Assembly: GCF_000003605.2 (NCBI RefSeq)
Contig: NW_003155237.1
Span: 59,037 to 80,881, forward strand
Reading direction: 5' to 3'
Length of the DNA stretch: 21,845 nucleotides
From: Saccoglossus kowalevskii
Lineage: Eukaryota > Hemichordata > Enteropneusta > Harrimaniidae
In this document: positions 9,401 to 17,229 of the stretch, in pieces
Position numbering within the stretch: position 1 is the stretch's first letter
Layout: each line of letters begins with the position of its first letter
Position numbers and translations under genes: made by a program
Notes under the pieces: generated by a model
What the model saw: only the letters and a program-made list of their open reading frames with translations
The model's database searches: none
Told to the model about the DNA's origin: nothing

Positions 9401-11241
9401 AGGGCATTTTTAGCAAAAAGCACAGCGAGAAAATAACCCAAGCAAAACAGACGTCAGTTTGTGATTTTTTTAAGCCAATGTGAGTACATGTACAATAACA
9501 TGATTTGTTATAATGAATTATACATTACAAAAATGTTAATACAATGTAGTATGACAACTGAGTTTTGTAAAACACTGTACACATTTATTTATTCATACTA
9601 ATAAACAGTTCAACATAAAATATGGTGTGTTCATTTACATTTTATATGCCATGCCCCAATCCTACATATTCATTCCCTAATAGCTTTTCTCAAATGCCAC
9701 GCCCACTGATTCAGGTTAAGACACACCCACCCTTTACAGAAAGGCCACCTCTCTATAGTGGTCACTTTGGCTTGGTCCACTGGGTGACCATTATAGACAG
9801 GTTGGACTGTAATTTAAAAAAAAAAAACTGGTTTTTACATTAACTTTTTTTATCAACTTTTATTTGCCATGTCATGCATATCAACACCTAAATATTCAAT
9901 TCAAGATTCTGTTCCCCACATAAAATAGCGTGATGCTACCAGCTAATGAACAGCACAACTTGTTAACCACCTCCATTGTTTTTATTGGTATGATAATTAG
10001 TTCTATTGTTTAGCCCAGAATAGAGTTGAGGGTCTCCACACTATAATGGCTCTGGAGAGAACACTGTGGTTTAAGTTGCCACTTGTAGTATGATAAGCTC
10101 ATTGTGATTAAACGATGAAAGAAAACATTTATTTTTAACTTCTTTTTTTAAATCTATTAAGTTGCACTTTGAGGAGTTTACAAATATCGTATACATATTT
10201 TATTCAGTCAAACAAGTTACTGTAAAACATTTAATTTTACTATTTTGACGTTTTGAGCAATTTCGTTGGGTTTTAAGTTTACAAATTTGGCAAATGAATA
10301 CGTTCTATTGTTATTTTACATGTTCACATGAATTTAATTTACCCAATTTTAAATATTGGCGAAAATAGTAAAATTAAAAAATAATAATAGTTAATAATTA
10401 ATGTGTTTACAGTACCTGAAATGAAACCGAAACAGTTGCACCTTTTTTCATATGCAAATTAGATGCGATGCCTGACCATTTTGCTGAACACTGTATAACG
10501 CATGCCTTAAATATATATATAAACATCCCTGTTGTACCTTTTCTAAGACAAATTACAAACTAGGTATTTTTTGAAGAACCAGAATAAATTTTTTTAAGCG
10601 GGAGCTATGCTTTTAAAAAACAAACAAAACAAAACGTAACCTAATGAGCCATAAAAGGAGAATTATACTGACATCATGCACGCATACAAGTTGTAGCACA
10701 GAAGCTTTAAATTCAGCATTCAACATTGCACTACGCGACTTCCTGCGTTCAAATGTAATGACGAATTTTGCCAGTGTGTAAAGCTTTCTAAACAAATATA
10801 TTCTAAGTATATATTGTATCTATTTGTAAAATGCAAAGTTTCGTTTCAATAAAATGACCACAAAAATGGTGCGAATTTTATTAAGAGAAAATTAAAATGT
10901 CCCAGATTAAACTAATTATGAAATTATGACAATTTTTAACACAGTGACGATCACAAAACATCGTGTAAAATAAAGAAATTGACGCACTCCATATGTTATT
11001 ATCAACCAAAAGACATGGACGCGATTCAAGTATACAAACTCGATCAATAGATCCGTACTTCGATGGTCAAAAACAACCCTAACAACCAAGGCTTAGCATA
11101 AAATTGCACCGGATTCGAAAAAACAGAATCGCAGCCAACAACGTGCACACAACTGAATTTAAATTTAGCAAAAATTGAGAGGAGATTACCTGGATTAACT
11201 TTTTCGGTTTCCGGCATCTCAACAGTTTCGGTATCCGCCAT
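498..11241 (-). CDS. PRPF39: PRPF39, pre-mRNA-processing factor 39 (3' part missing)
   Basis: HAT-repeat splicing factor associated with U1 snRNP; the family acts in 5' splice-site recognition and alternative splicing in the nucleus. Eleven exons join in frame into 577 codons: 11241-11190, 6894-6476, 5264-5139, 4437-4322, 4135-3968, 2695-2515, 2132-2025, 1741-1577, 1470-1344, 949-741, 557-498. Every junction is GT-AG and the phases agree. Residues 1 to about 120 form an acidic, Glu-rich tail. HAT-type segments follow: [81 protein letters not shown] and [12 protein letters not shown]. Vertebrate PRPF39 has about 670 residues, so roughly the last 90 to 100 residues lie beyond the left edge, after a donor at 497. 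Start chosen: ATG at 11241, the only in-frame Met whose exon splices to the acidic exon. No coding break is seen. It is head-to-head with the TMEM179-like gene. Confidence 0.95.
950..1343 (-). other. PRPF39 intron 9, no feature seen
   Basis: 394 bases between exons 9 and 10. A weak inverted repeat TCTGATTGG/CCAATCAGA lies at about 1045-1083. Nothing else is recognisable. Confidence 0.7.
2133..2514 (-). other. PRPF39 intron 6, no feature seen
   Basis: 382 bases between exons 6 and 7. No repeat or coding signal was found beyond the splice sites. Confidence 0.7.
3010..3939. repeat. Diverged tandem and interspersed repeats filling PRPF39 intron 5
   Basis: Intron 5 spans 2696-3967. Two units of about 250 bp start with ATTCGGC(C/A)ATCTTTGATCTG at 3031 and 3281. 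They overlap a second set, period about 284 bp, starting GGACATGTATCCTAACAT at 3434 and 3718. Shared internal motifs are GTGCCAAAT, GAATGAAAACTGACAAAGCA, AACAAGATGGC, CCACTGCATGTGCATATG and AATCGGTCCACAGGATT. GACGGACG-rich simple sequence lies at 3658-3715 between the copies. Copies differ at many positions, so they are old. No coding capacity was recognised. Confidence 0.8.
4438..5138 (-). other. PRPF39 intron 3, no recognised element
   Basis: 701 bases between exons 3 and 4. The part at about 4580-4730 is less AT-rich than its surroundings and contains TGTTGGG...CCCAACA inverted arms, but matches nothing I know. Confidence 0.6.
5822..5845. repeat. Perfect 24-bp palindrome
   Basis: The left half CCATATCACACA is followed directly by its exact reverse complement, with no spacer. 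Confidence 0.9.
6165..6371. mobile_element. MITE 1, palindromic, TA-flanked
   Basis: 207 bp bounded by TA (6163-6164 and 6372-6373). Ends are CTGTAAAGGGGTTAATTATT and, inverted, CTGTAAAATGACTAATTTT; both continue with CACTGGGTTT. Further copies of AAACCCA(G/C)TGAATATG at 6233-6253 and 6301-6315 show nested inverted repeats. No open reading frame, so non-autonomous. Confidence 0.75.
6641..6724 (-). repeat. Coding minisatellite in PRPF39 exon 2
   Basis: Four 21-bp units in frame encode the heptads [21 protein letters not shown] and SEEPMVQ in the acidic N-terminal tail. The unit is a multiple of three, so copy-number change would keep the reading frame. Confidence 0.9.
7048..7076 (+). repeat. 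Left terminal inverted repeat of the pogo-like element
   Basis: The first 12 bases match the right end perfectly. After a diverged stretch both ends show GTCACC. Further GTCACCTCCC-type motifs at about 7083 and 7156 could be subterminal transposase sites. Confidence 0.85.
7598..7603 (+). promoter_or_regulatory. TATA-like box of the transposase gene
   Basis: TATAAA lies 99 bases upstream of the transposase ATG. An E-box CACGTG is at 7565-7570 and an ATGGCGGC (YY1-like) string at about 7616. Together they suggest that the element's own promoter lies here. Confidence 0.35.
7702..9483 (+). pseudogene. Pogo/Tigger-type transposase, frameshifted
   Basis: Cut-and-paste transposase of the CENP-B/DDE_1 class. 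It begins [15 protein letters not shown]. The N-terminal helix-turn-helix ([20 protein letters not shown]) is followed by a second, CENP-B-type DNA-binding helix-turn-helix ([12 protein letters not shown] and [13 protein letters not shown]). The catalytic DDD triad is visible: Asp in NLDETG (8212-8214), Asp in [11 protein letters not shown] (8530-8532) and Asp in MDQE (8618-8620), the last two about 30 residues apart as in pogo. The C-terminal part follows a 220-bp intron and ends [10 protein letters not shown]. Breaks: TGA and frameshift at 7762, frame return in the A-run near 7892-7913, TGA at 8245, frameshift between about 8585 and 8615, frameshift between about 9290 and 9335. Every block is recognisable, so decay is moderate. 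Confidence 0.88.
8841..9060 (+). other. Probable spliceosomal intron inside the transposase gene
   Basis: Donor GATG|GTGAGT and acceptor TTTCCTATTACAG flank 220 AT- and T-rich bases. Removing them in phase 1 joins the [17 protein letters not shown] block to an acidic block ([18 protein letters not shown]) typical of the C-terminal part of this transposase class. Confidence 0.65.
9600..9605 (+). terminator. Poly(A) signal of the transposase gene
   Basis: AATAAA lies about 117 bases after the transposase stop and is followed by TGTGTTCA, a GU-rich element, at about 9624-9631. Both are inside the element. Confidence 0.45.
9781..9809 (-). repeat. Right terminal inverted repeat of the pogo-like element
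   Basis: On the minus strand it begins CAGTCCAACCTG and reaches GGTCACCCA. The inner sequence repeats the GGTCAC and GGTGGCC motifs of the left end. Confidence 0.85.
9812..11189 (-). other. PRPF39 intron 1, part next to exon 1
   Basis: AT-rich sequence containing MITE 2 at 10220-10412 and simple A-rich stretches near 10610. No coding signal. The intron's other flank, 6895-7045, is also featureless. Confidence 0.65.
10220..10412. mobile_element. MITE 2, palindromic, TA-flanked
   Basis: 193 bp bounded by TA (10218-10219 and 10413-10414). Ends CTGTAAAACATTTAAT and, inverted, CTGTAAACACATTAAT. An inner inverted pair TTAATTTTACTATTTT lies close to the left end and about 55 bases in from the right end, so the right arm has an AT-rich insertion. 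Confidence 0.65.
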
Positions 11242-11244
11242 GTT
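11235..11244 (-). promoter_or_regulatory. YY1-like motif over the PRPF39 start codon
   Basis: Read on the minus strand this is AACATGGCGG, a match to the known YY1 core-promoter consensus (AANATGGCGG). The ATG inside it is the PRPF39 initiation codon. YY1 sites overlapping start codons are known in animal housekeeping promoters; binding here is inferred. Confidence 0.4.
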
Positions 11245-11611
11245 TGGTGTAATGATAATAAAGTAAATACAGCCATTTCATCTTTAATAGTCTCTCATTC
11301 GTATTTAATAACTTACATTTTGAGGAATTTCAGTCCTATAAAAATAGTATCATTTAAAAAATAAAGCAAATATTTTTTTCAAAATTGTGTATTCTAATTT
11401 TAGGCTCTAAAACTCCGTATCATCGTAATGCGTTATTTTGTTTTGACGAATCTGGTCTGCAAAATAATTATTAAAGGTTTTTTTATAATGGTCTTGTGAT
11501 CTCGCTGATAAATGACCCTGTGGATCAGTGGAAGTTTCTGTGTTTGCACTTGTTATCTCGTGCTTGATCTGTTCACAAATTCCTTACCCTGAGGATTCTC
11601 ACCCTGACAAC
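11242..11611. promoter_or_regulatory. Shared upstream region of two divergent genes
   Basis: This stretch of about 370 bp separates the PRPF39 start codon (minus strand) from the preferred start of the TMEM179-like gene (plus strand), so it must hold both 5' untranslated regions and probably both core promoters. A TATAAAAA string at 11337-11344 on the plus strand is a possible TATA element. The surroundings are AT-rich, which makes chance matches likely. An in-frame upstream ATG at 11528 lies here. Confidence 0.5.
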
Positions 11612-14600
11612 ATGGGCATCGGCAATATCTTGCTGTTGTCACAGGTCACTGCGTACGTGTTGCTGTTCCTGTTGTCTTTTTTCATCATAGTACCATCTGG
11701 GGTCAATCTAAATAACTTCGATGGCAACTGTGCCCTGTTTGCAACGGGAACATGGCACGAAAATAAAACCACGAGACATCCATACTTCAGCGTTGATTAC
11801 TGGGGGGATCAGAGCATGTGTAATTTTACCATATACATCGGTATTTTGTCCATGTTGGTGTCATTTATATTTGTTGTGAGGTTATCAATATTTCTGTTCA
11901 GAGAGGATGATAGGTAAGTACTGTATATATTTCTCTAGAGACAGTGATTGATAAACGATATTTTTTGCAAAGTTATCAAATATTAGTTATTGAAACTTGC
12001 GTTTGATGATTTTTCTTAATATAGTTATGCCGTTTAAGATGTGTATTATAGTTATACCAATTAAGAATACTTGTACTAATATTGTGTTTAATAGTGAGAA
12101 GCAAAATTGGAGAGTACCGGGGTAAAAAAAAAAAAAAACAATTATGATTTTGAGCAATACCACAAGTTATCTATGATATTAATTAACAGTGGATGGTCAG
12201 TGTGTAACTAGTAGAGGTCTACAGTGGGCAGAAATCACAGTAACATATGCATATACAATGTACTGTTATATTTGGTATGGGAGATCACTGTCTAATATAC
12301 GATATGATTTTCTGGTTCTAAAGATTCTCATCAGAACTGAAATTAAAGGTTAAATATTTTGAAAGTGCTTTGTAAATTTAAATCTAATAATTTTGATTTA
12401 TTGTCACATCTTTTTGGATGAAATAAATAGGTAGATATTATCTAATGCACCAAAGTAACGCAAGATTGGCACCGACTATTCTATAAACTTTTCTAACATG
12501 TTCTTTCCAACTGAGATATTTATCCATCATTACTCAAAGTAACTTTTTTGAAGTTACTCTGGTAATTACTTCACCATTACAGTGGAAATTGATTCATCTT
12601 GACAGTTCAACAGAAGCAGTGTGTAACTTTTTATTTTGTTAGTTTGGTTACAATATTGTATTAATAAGGATCTGTTGTCAAACAGGTGGTGTGTTTATCA
12701 ATACCAACCTGTGACTAGTGTGACTTCTTGCATAAGAGTAATCAACTGCGCATACATGTCTTGTGTTTGCAGTGGTATTACAGCAGTTGCATTCATGTTA
12801 GTCAGGACCCACTTGGCTCGTGCTGAAATCACGCCCTCATTCTTTGATCTGTTATTTGACCCAAACATGGAAAATGATACACATATGATGATAATAATAA
12901 TCACTAAATTAAAATTACATCCATTTGCTGTTATGGTATTTATAACGTGCACGTGAATGGCAAAGAATGTTTGAAAAACAATTATTTTTTCATGTTGATG
13001 TGGCATTACAAGAAAAAAACGGTTGAGCAGCACGTAAATATACATCACTGATGACTGTTTGCATTCATTTCTACAGCATCCGACCATATATAGCTGCACT
13101 TCCCTCTATCGTCATGTCATACATTGTACTAGTATGGATCAGTACATGTTCTTTTAAATTCACCACCGAGGGTGTGATTTCGATTCATGGCGAGTGTTCA
13201 GGCAGCAAATCTCAACACTATGCCCAGTTTCGGTTCTGAGCATCTATTGGAACAGAGATCAATTTTTTTGGGGGCACATGCTGTGAAAGTCAACCATGTT
13301 TATAATAATCATCTGCTACATTATCTGTTACATTCTTTGAGTCAGTATGTCTTAAGTCGAGATAATACTTTATTTTGGCTCATTTTATTAAAAATACAAA
13401 CTGTGTCACTGTCAAACTGCAATGATTTTCACTGACCGTTGGACATATTTTGTAATTTATTTGATGTGGATATTAACATTGACTTGGTTTTGTCTGTGTT
13501 TATTACCATGTTAGTTTGTGTTGTACCATTCAGATATAATTTCAGAATCTTCAGTAAGTTTTTTATTGAGATCAGGCATAGTTTTGTATAATTTTTTGTG
13601 TACTGAATCATTAAAATAGGTCTTGTTTCGAACATAAAAGCACAAGCGCATATAAAGCATGTCTGGATTTGGTGCTGCATTCCATGACGGTCAATATCGT
13701 TAGACGAACATAGAGTCTTGGATCTGAAGCCAGTGAATACTTAGTATATGCATTCATAGAACTGGAATAAATTTTCGTATATCCTGAATATTTTTATGTT
13801 ATCTGTATATCGTTTTATATCACAATGCTGCAAGTTTATCGTCTAGATAGATCTTATTATCTTGTATCGTTTTTCAATCATTGACAAAACTCTAAATCAC
13901 ATCTGTGCATTTTATATTACAGTTCTTTTCTTGGTGCGTTCTTGACATTAGTGATTAATTCATTTATCACTGTGTTGCTGTTTTCCGACTGTTTAGTAGT
14001 GACTCTAGGATTTAACCATTTCTGTGATCAACTGGTAAAATCACCAGGGTCTGCTATTTCAAAGTAAGTTCATTGTCAGTTTACTTAAACGTAGAGCTTT
14101 TGATATTCACCAAAATAAATGTTCGTTGCTATGCTGACCATAGTGGTAATTCAAATACATTATGCTTACAATAATTAATAAAAATTATATTGTAAAATGT
14201 TTGAAGCTGAAGTGGATTTAGCATCCTCTACAAAAAAAAATGTAGGTTCTACAGCCATGTGTCAATGTGTGCACAATAATAATAAATTTCATTCATCCTT
14301 TTGAATAGTTTAGACCCCAAGACATTTACCTGAAGTTTATACATTTACAGACACATTAGATTAGAAAAATGTACGTCTCTGAATTCAGGCTGGCCTCATT
14401 AAAGTCATTCTTACTTTTAAAGTTTTTTGTTCAAGCTAGACTTAAGTTTTCAATATGAAAATGCATTATTATTTATATTAATGATTCTTAATTAAGAATA
14501 ATTAAAATTAATGGATAATTTGAGTGAATGTATTCAGTGCTTTTCGCCATTCACATCAGAACAATACTATCTGGCAAAATAATTAATTGTTACTTGTAGT

Positions 14601-15933
14601 AATGTGCTACTACTACTACTACTACATGTATGTGTTTTTTTTTTCTCCTTTCAACATGTGAGGTGTCATCAGTGACACGTTAGGTGGTATGGTCACTCCA
14701 AACTATGTCCCTTAACTCTCGCAGAAACAGTTTGATTACGACTCTGTATGTGGCAGTGCCACATGTGAAGCAAAATGTGCTCACTTTTTTTGTGGATAAT
14801 TTTAGGCAAACTAGGTGTGAACTACACATTTTGTGATTTGTTTCGAAATGGCCTACAAATTGGCAATGTTAATTTTATTTTTACATCACTTTAATTACTG
14901 TAAAATCTGTATTACAAGCCGCATCCCTAATAGAAGTCGCATCCATTTGTTTTTAATAATTGATATCCCAAAATTCATCATTTCTCATATAAGCCGGGGC
15001 CTCTAATACAGATTTTACAGTAGTCATTTCTTGAACATTCCTTGAAAGATTTTGCTCAAAGCTGTAACAAAGATGAGACGTAATGTTATGTTCTGAAGTT
15101 CTTAATTAATATTGCAGCCTAATACAAACTGGAACTATGTCATTTAAATTTATTCGTGATTTTCCACTCAGGCCATTTTTAATGTACACTAGGAAGGTTC
15201 TCTGATAAAATAACTAGATCATGCAATCATAAAATTATGATACTCTTGAACTGTTAGTGTGTTGTGAATCAATTAGAAATAACTATTTAATATTCCTGTA
15301 ATTTTGTCACCAGATGTGAAATGGCAGATTTGATTCAGTGGGATGTGGATCCTTTGATTGTAACTTCTGGGATGGTTGTTTTCTTTGGAATGACTGAAGT
15401 GAGTAATATTTTAGAAATATAATCAGCATCTGAAATGGGGCATAGCAGTAAATTAATATAATATTCTGTTCAAAATCAAATATGACATTCGGCCTTCCTT
15501 TATTTTGCTGTTCTCTTTATACTATTACCGGGTACTGTATTTTTAAAAAACCCTGAAACATAATTATTCAGGATCTATTCATAATACATAATATAAAATG
15601 ATCCATGGAACTATTTAGTCTTTTTTATCCTACCAGTGTCTACAGTTACTGCTTATACAACATATAAAGATGCAGTACTTCCACATACATGTATGTGAAA
15701 TGGAGTGGGTTTGCTGTGGATAATACTATATTATTTTGGTCGTGATACATTTTACTTTTTGTTTTGTTCTCTAGTTTGGTTTGTGGATGTCATGGATCAC
15801 TTGGTTATGTCTACTCATCATGTCTACCGTGAAGATATGGAGGTACAGCCAGCATGAATCATTTCTAAGAAGTATGAAACGGGAGCGAGAGAGACTATTT
15901 GGACACTATAGTGATCAAACTCAGATAATCTAA
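11612..15933 (+). CDS. TMEM179: TMEM179/TMEM179B-family four-pass membrane protein
   Basis: Exons 11612-11913, 13923-14063, 15314-15398 and 15775-15933 join in frame (phases 2, 2, 0; all GT-AG) into 228 residues plus TAA. Length matches the family (about 220 to 235). Predicted membrane segments: residues about 5-28 (ILLLSQVTAYVLLFLLSFF), 73-97 (TIYIGILSMLVSFIFVVRLS), 103-130 and about 172-195 (FGLWMSWITWLCLLIMSTV). The first loop has two N-glycosylation sequons, NKT at 51 and NFT at 71, and cysteines at 40 and 70, as expected for an extracellular or lumenal loop. The C-terminal tail is basic (MKRERERLFG). The start at 11612 is preferred because it puts the first membrane helix at the N terminus, as in vertebrate TMEM179; the in-frame ATG at 11528 would add 28 residues. 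Biochemical function of the family is not established. I cannot tell TMEM179 from TMEM179B. Confidence 0.82.
11914..13922 (+). other. TMEM179-like gene intron 1
   Basis: 2009 bases. Contents are a poly(A) run at about 12124-12138, a less AT-rich patch at about 12690-12870 with a long open frame but no recognisable product, and the candidate alternative exon at 13077-13239. Confidence 0.65.
13077..13239 (+). other. Candidate duplicated or alternative exon in intron 1 of the TMEM179-like gene
   Basis: A pyrimidine-rich tract ending in CTACAG (AG at 13075-13076) precedes an open segment whose frame fits the phase-2 end of exon 1. It reads through to TGA at 13237. Its product has one clear hydrophobic helix (IAALPSIVMSYIVLVWISTC). 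The stretch MSYIVLVWISTC aligns without gaps to NSFITVLLFSDC of exon 2, at nearly the same distance from the splice site. Possible phase-2 donors (CA|GTTTCG or CG|GTTCTG near 13228-13234) are weak, so it may be a terminal exon, a mutually exclusive exon or a decayed duplicate. Confidence 0.38.
14607..14625. repeat. (CTA)6 microsatellite
   Basis: Six uninterrupted CTA units plus one base. Confidence 0.95.
14898..15020. mobile_element. MITE 3, 123 bp, TA-flanked
   Basis: The inverted ends CTGTAAAATCTGTATTA are identical over 17 bp (19 bp with the flanking TA, at 14896-14897 and 15021-15022). Inside, CAAGCCGC and AGCCGGGGCC partly pair. It is too small to encode anything. The perfect ends suggest it is the youngest of the three small elements. 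Confidence 0.8.
15399..15774 (+). other. TMEM179-like gene intron 3, no feature seen
   Basis: 376 AT-rich bases with a clean GTGAGT donor and TTCTCTAG acceptor. Confidence 0.75.
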
Positions 15934-16605
15934 TCATAATGGTTTTAAAATCAAGGGTATACTTACTTCAGAACTTTGATATTTTCATTTATAATCACTT
16001 TGCACAGGTGATGCACTATGCACATAATTTGCATATCTGAAAACATGATACTGATAGTTGACCCCACCGCATATTAATTCATGATACTGTATCAGTAGGG
16101 AAGAAAATGTTTTTTTACCATAGCTGCAACTGTATATTTGTTTTTTTTTTGTTTTCATGTAATTATTGATATTTCAATATTTAAGAGTCAAATCAAATTA
16201 TAGTCATTACTGAGATTTGTAAGGGAAATAGATATTTAAAAATGGAATGAAACATGTACTGTTAGATTATTTTATCATTGGTTCCTATGGTAACAATTAG
16301 TCACATGCACATTCTAACACCATATTTTAATAGATAGTAATTTTTTTTTAATATACTTGTATATATATTATATTCATATAATTTGAAAATAGATCAATAG
16401 CTTAAATACATTTTCTTTGGAATTTTTCAAAATAATTCTGCATGCATGTTGGCAGCATTTTGTATGTGAAGAACAACGTGTTATGAGAGACCTTTGATGT
16501 GTTTGCATGGAGGTGAAGCACAATACATGTTTCTTTTGTTGTAATTGTATTTCCTGAAAAATGTTCCAAACTGCTTTCTAAAACTACAGATATGACTCTT
16601 TGTAC
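15934..16605 (+). other. Probable 3' untranslated region of the TMEM179-like gene
   Basis: AT-rich sequence after the TAA with no AATAAA before the tandem repeat that follows. No open frame on either strand gives a recognisable product. Confidence 0.5.
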
Positions 16606-17229
16606 AAAATTTTTAATATATTTACTCGGACATGTTGTATTAAAGAATGGCATCATAATGTTCAAAGTTATCCCCAGAACAATCTTGGAGGGTTGCAGAT
16701 TATTTGCATATAAATTAACAAAATGTACACACTTGCAGTATATTTGATAAACATATTCATTCATTAATTAAATAAAGTAATGTAATTAACAATCAAAATT
16801 TAGGATCTAGGTTAAAATTTTTAATATATTTACTCGGACATGTTGTATTAAAGAATGGCATCATAATGTTCAAAGTTATCCCCAGAACAATCTTGGAGGG
16901 TTGCAGATTATTTGCATATAAATTAACAAAATGTACACACTTGCAGTATATTTGATAAACATATTCATTCATTAATTAAATAAAGTAATGTAATTAACAA
17001 TCAAAATTTAGGATCTAGGTTAAAATTTTTAATATATTTACTCGGACATGTTGTATTAAAGAATGGCATCATAATGTTCAAAGTTATCCCCAGAACAATC
17101 TTGGAGGGTTGCAGATTATTTGCATATAAATTAACAAAATGTACACACTTACAGTATATTTGATAAACATATTCATTCATTAATTAAATAAAGTAATGTA
17201 ATTAACAATCAAAATTTAGGATCTAGGTT
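16606..17229. repeat. 208-bp tandem repeat, three nearly identical copies
   Basis: Copies start at 16606, 16814 and 17022, each opening AAAATTTTTAATATATTTAC and closing GGATCTAGGTT. The first two look identical. The third differs at one site (CACTTACAG instead of CACTTGCAG). Each unit holds ATTAAATAAAG. The copies are either a recent amplification or an assembly artefact. Confidence 0.97.
16771..16776 (+). terminator. First candidate poly(A) signal of the TMEM179-like gene
   Basis: AATAAA, repeated at 16979-16984 and 17187-17192 because it lies in the tandem unit. It is the first canonical signal after the stop codon, about 840 bases downstream. Confidence 0.4.

Larger units (their letters stand above)
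7048..9809 (+). mobile_element. pogo/Tigger-like DNA transposon (Tc1/mariner superfamily)
   Basis: The element starts CAGTCCAACCTG and ends CAGGTTGGACTG, and is flanked by TA at 7046-7047 and 9810-9811, the target duplication of Tc1/mariner-superfamily elements. It is 2762 bp and carries its own TATA-like box, a CENP-B/DDE_1 type transposase gene and a poly(A) signal. It sits in PRPF39 intron 1 and runs opposite to the host gene. Frameshifts and an internal stop make this copy unlikely to be active, but both ends are intact, so it might still be moved by an active relative. Confidence 0.9.
14064..15313 (+). other. TMEM179-like gene intron 2
   Basis: 1250 bases containing a (CTA)6 run at 14607-14625, a small inverted repeat ATGTGGCA-G-TGCCACAT at 14748-14764 and MITE 3. 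No coding signal. Confidence 0.7.

Noticed and set aside
11528-11611. In-frame upstream ATG giving a 28-residue N-terminal extension
   Set aside because: Family members begin just before the first membrane helix. The extension adds an unrelated short hydrophobic stretch, so 11612 is the better start, though 11528 is not excluded.
12124-12138. Poly(A) run as the tail of a retrocopy
   Set aside because: No coding likeness upstream and no target duplication could be seen.
12636-12956. Open frame with two phase-compatible AG acceptors (12684-12685 and 12771-12772)
   Set aside because: The product has no membrane helix and no likeness to the host gene, and no good donor follows. Exon 1 joins exon 2 directly without it.
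14748-14764. Short inverted repeat ATGTGGCA-G-TGCCACAT
   Set aside because: Too short and isolated to call an element. Mentioned only as intron content.
16402-16764. 120-codon open frame on the minus strand
   Set aside because: It lies in the probable 3' UTR of the TMEM179-like gene and runs into the tandem repeat. It is low-complexity AT-rich and matches no family I recognise.
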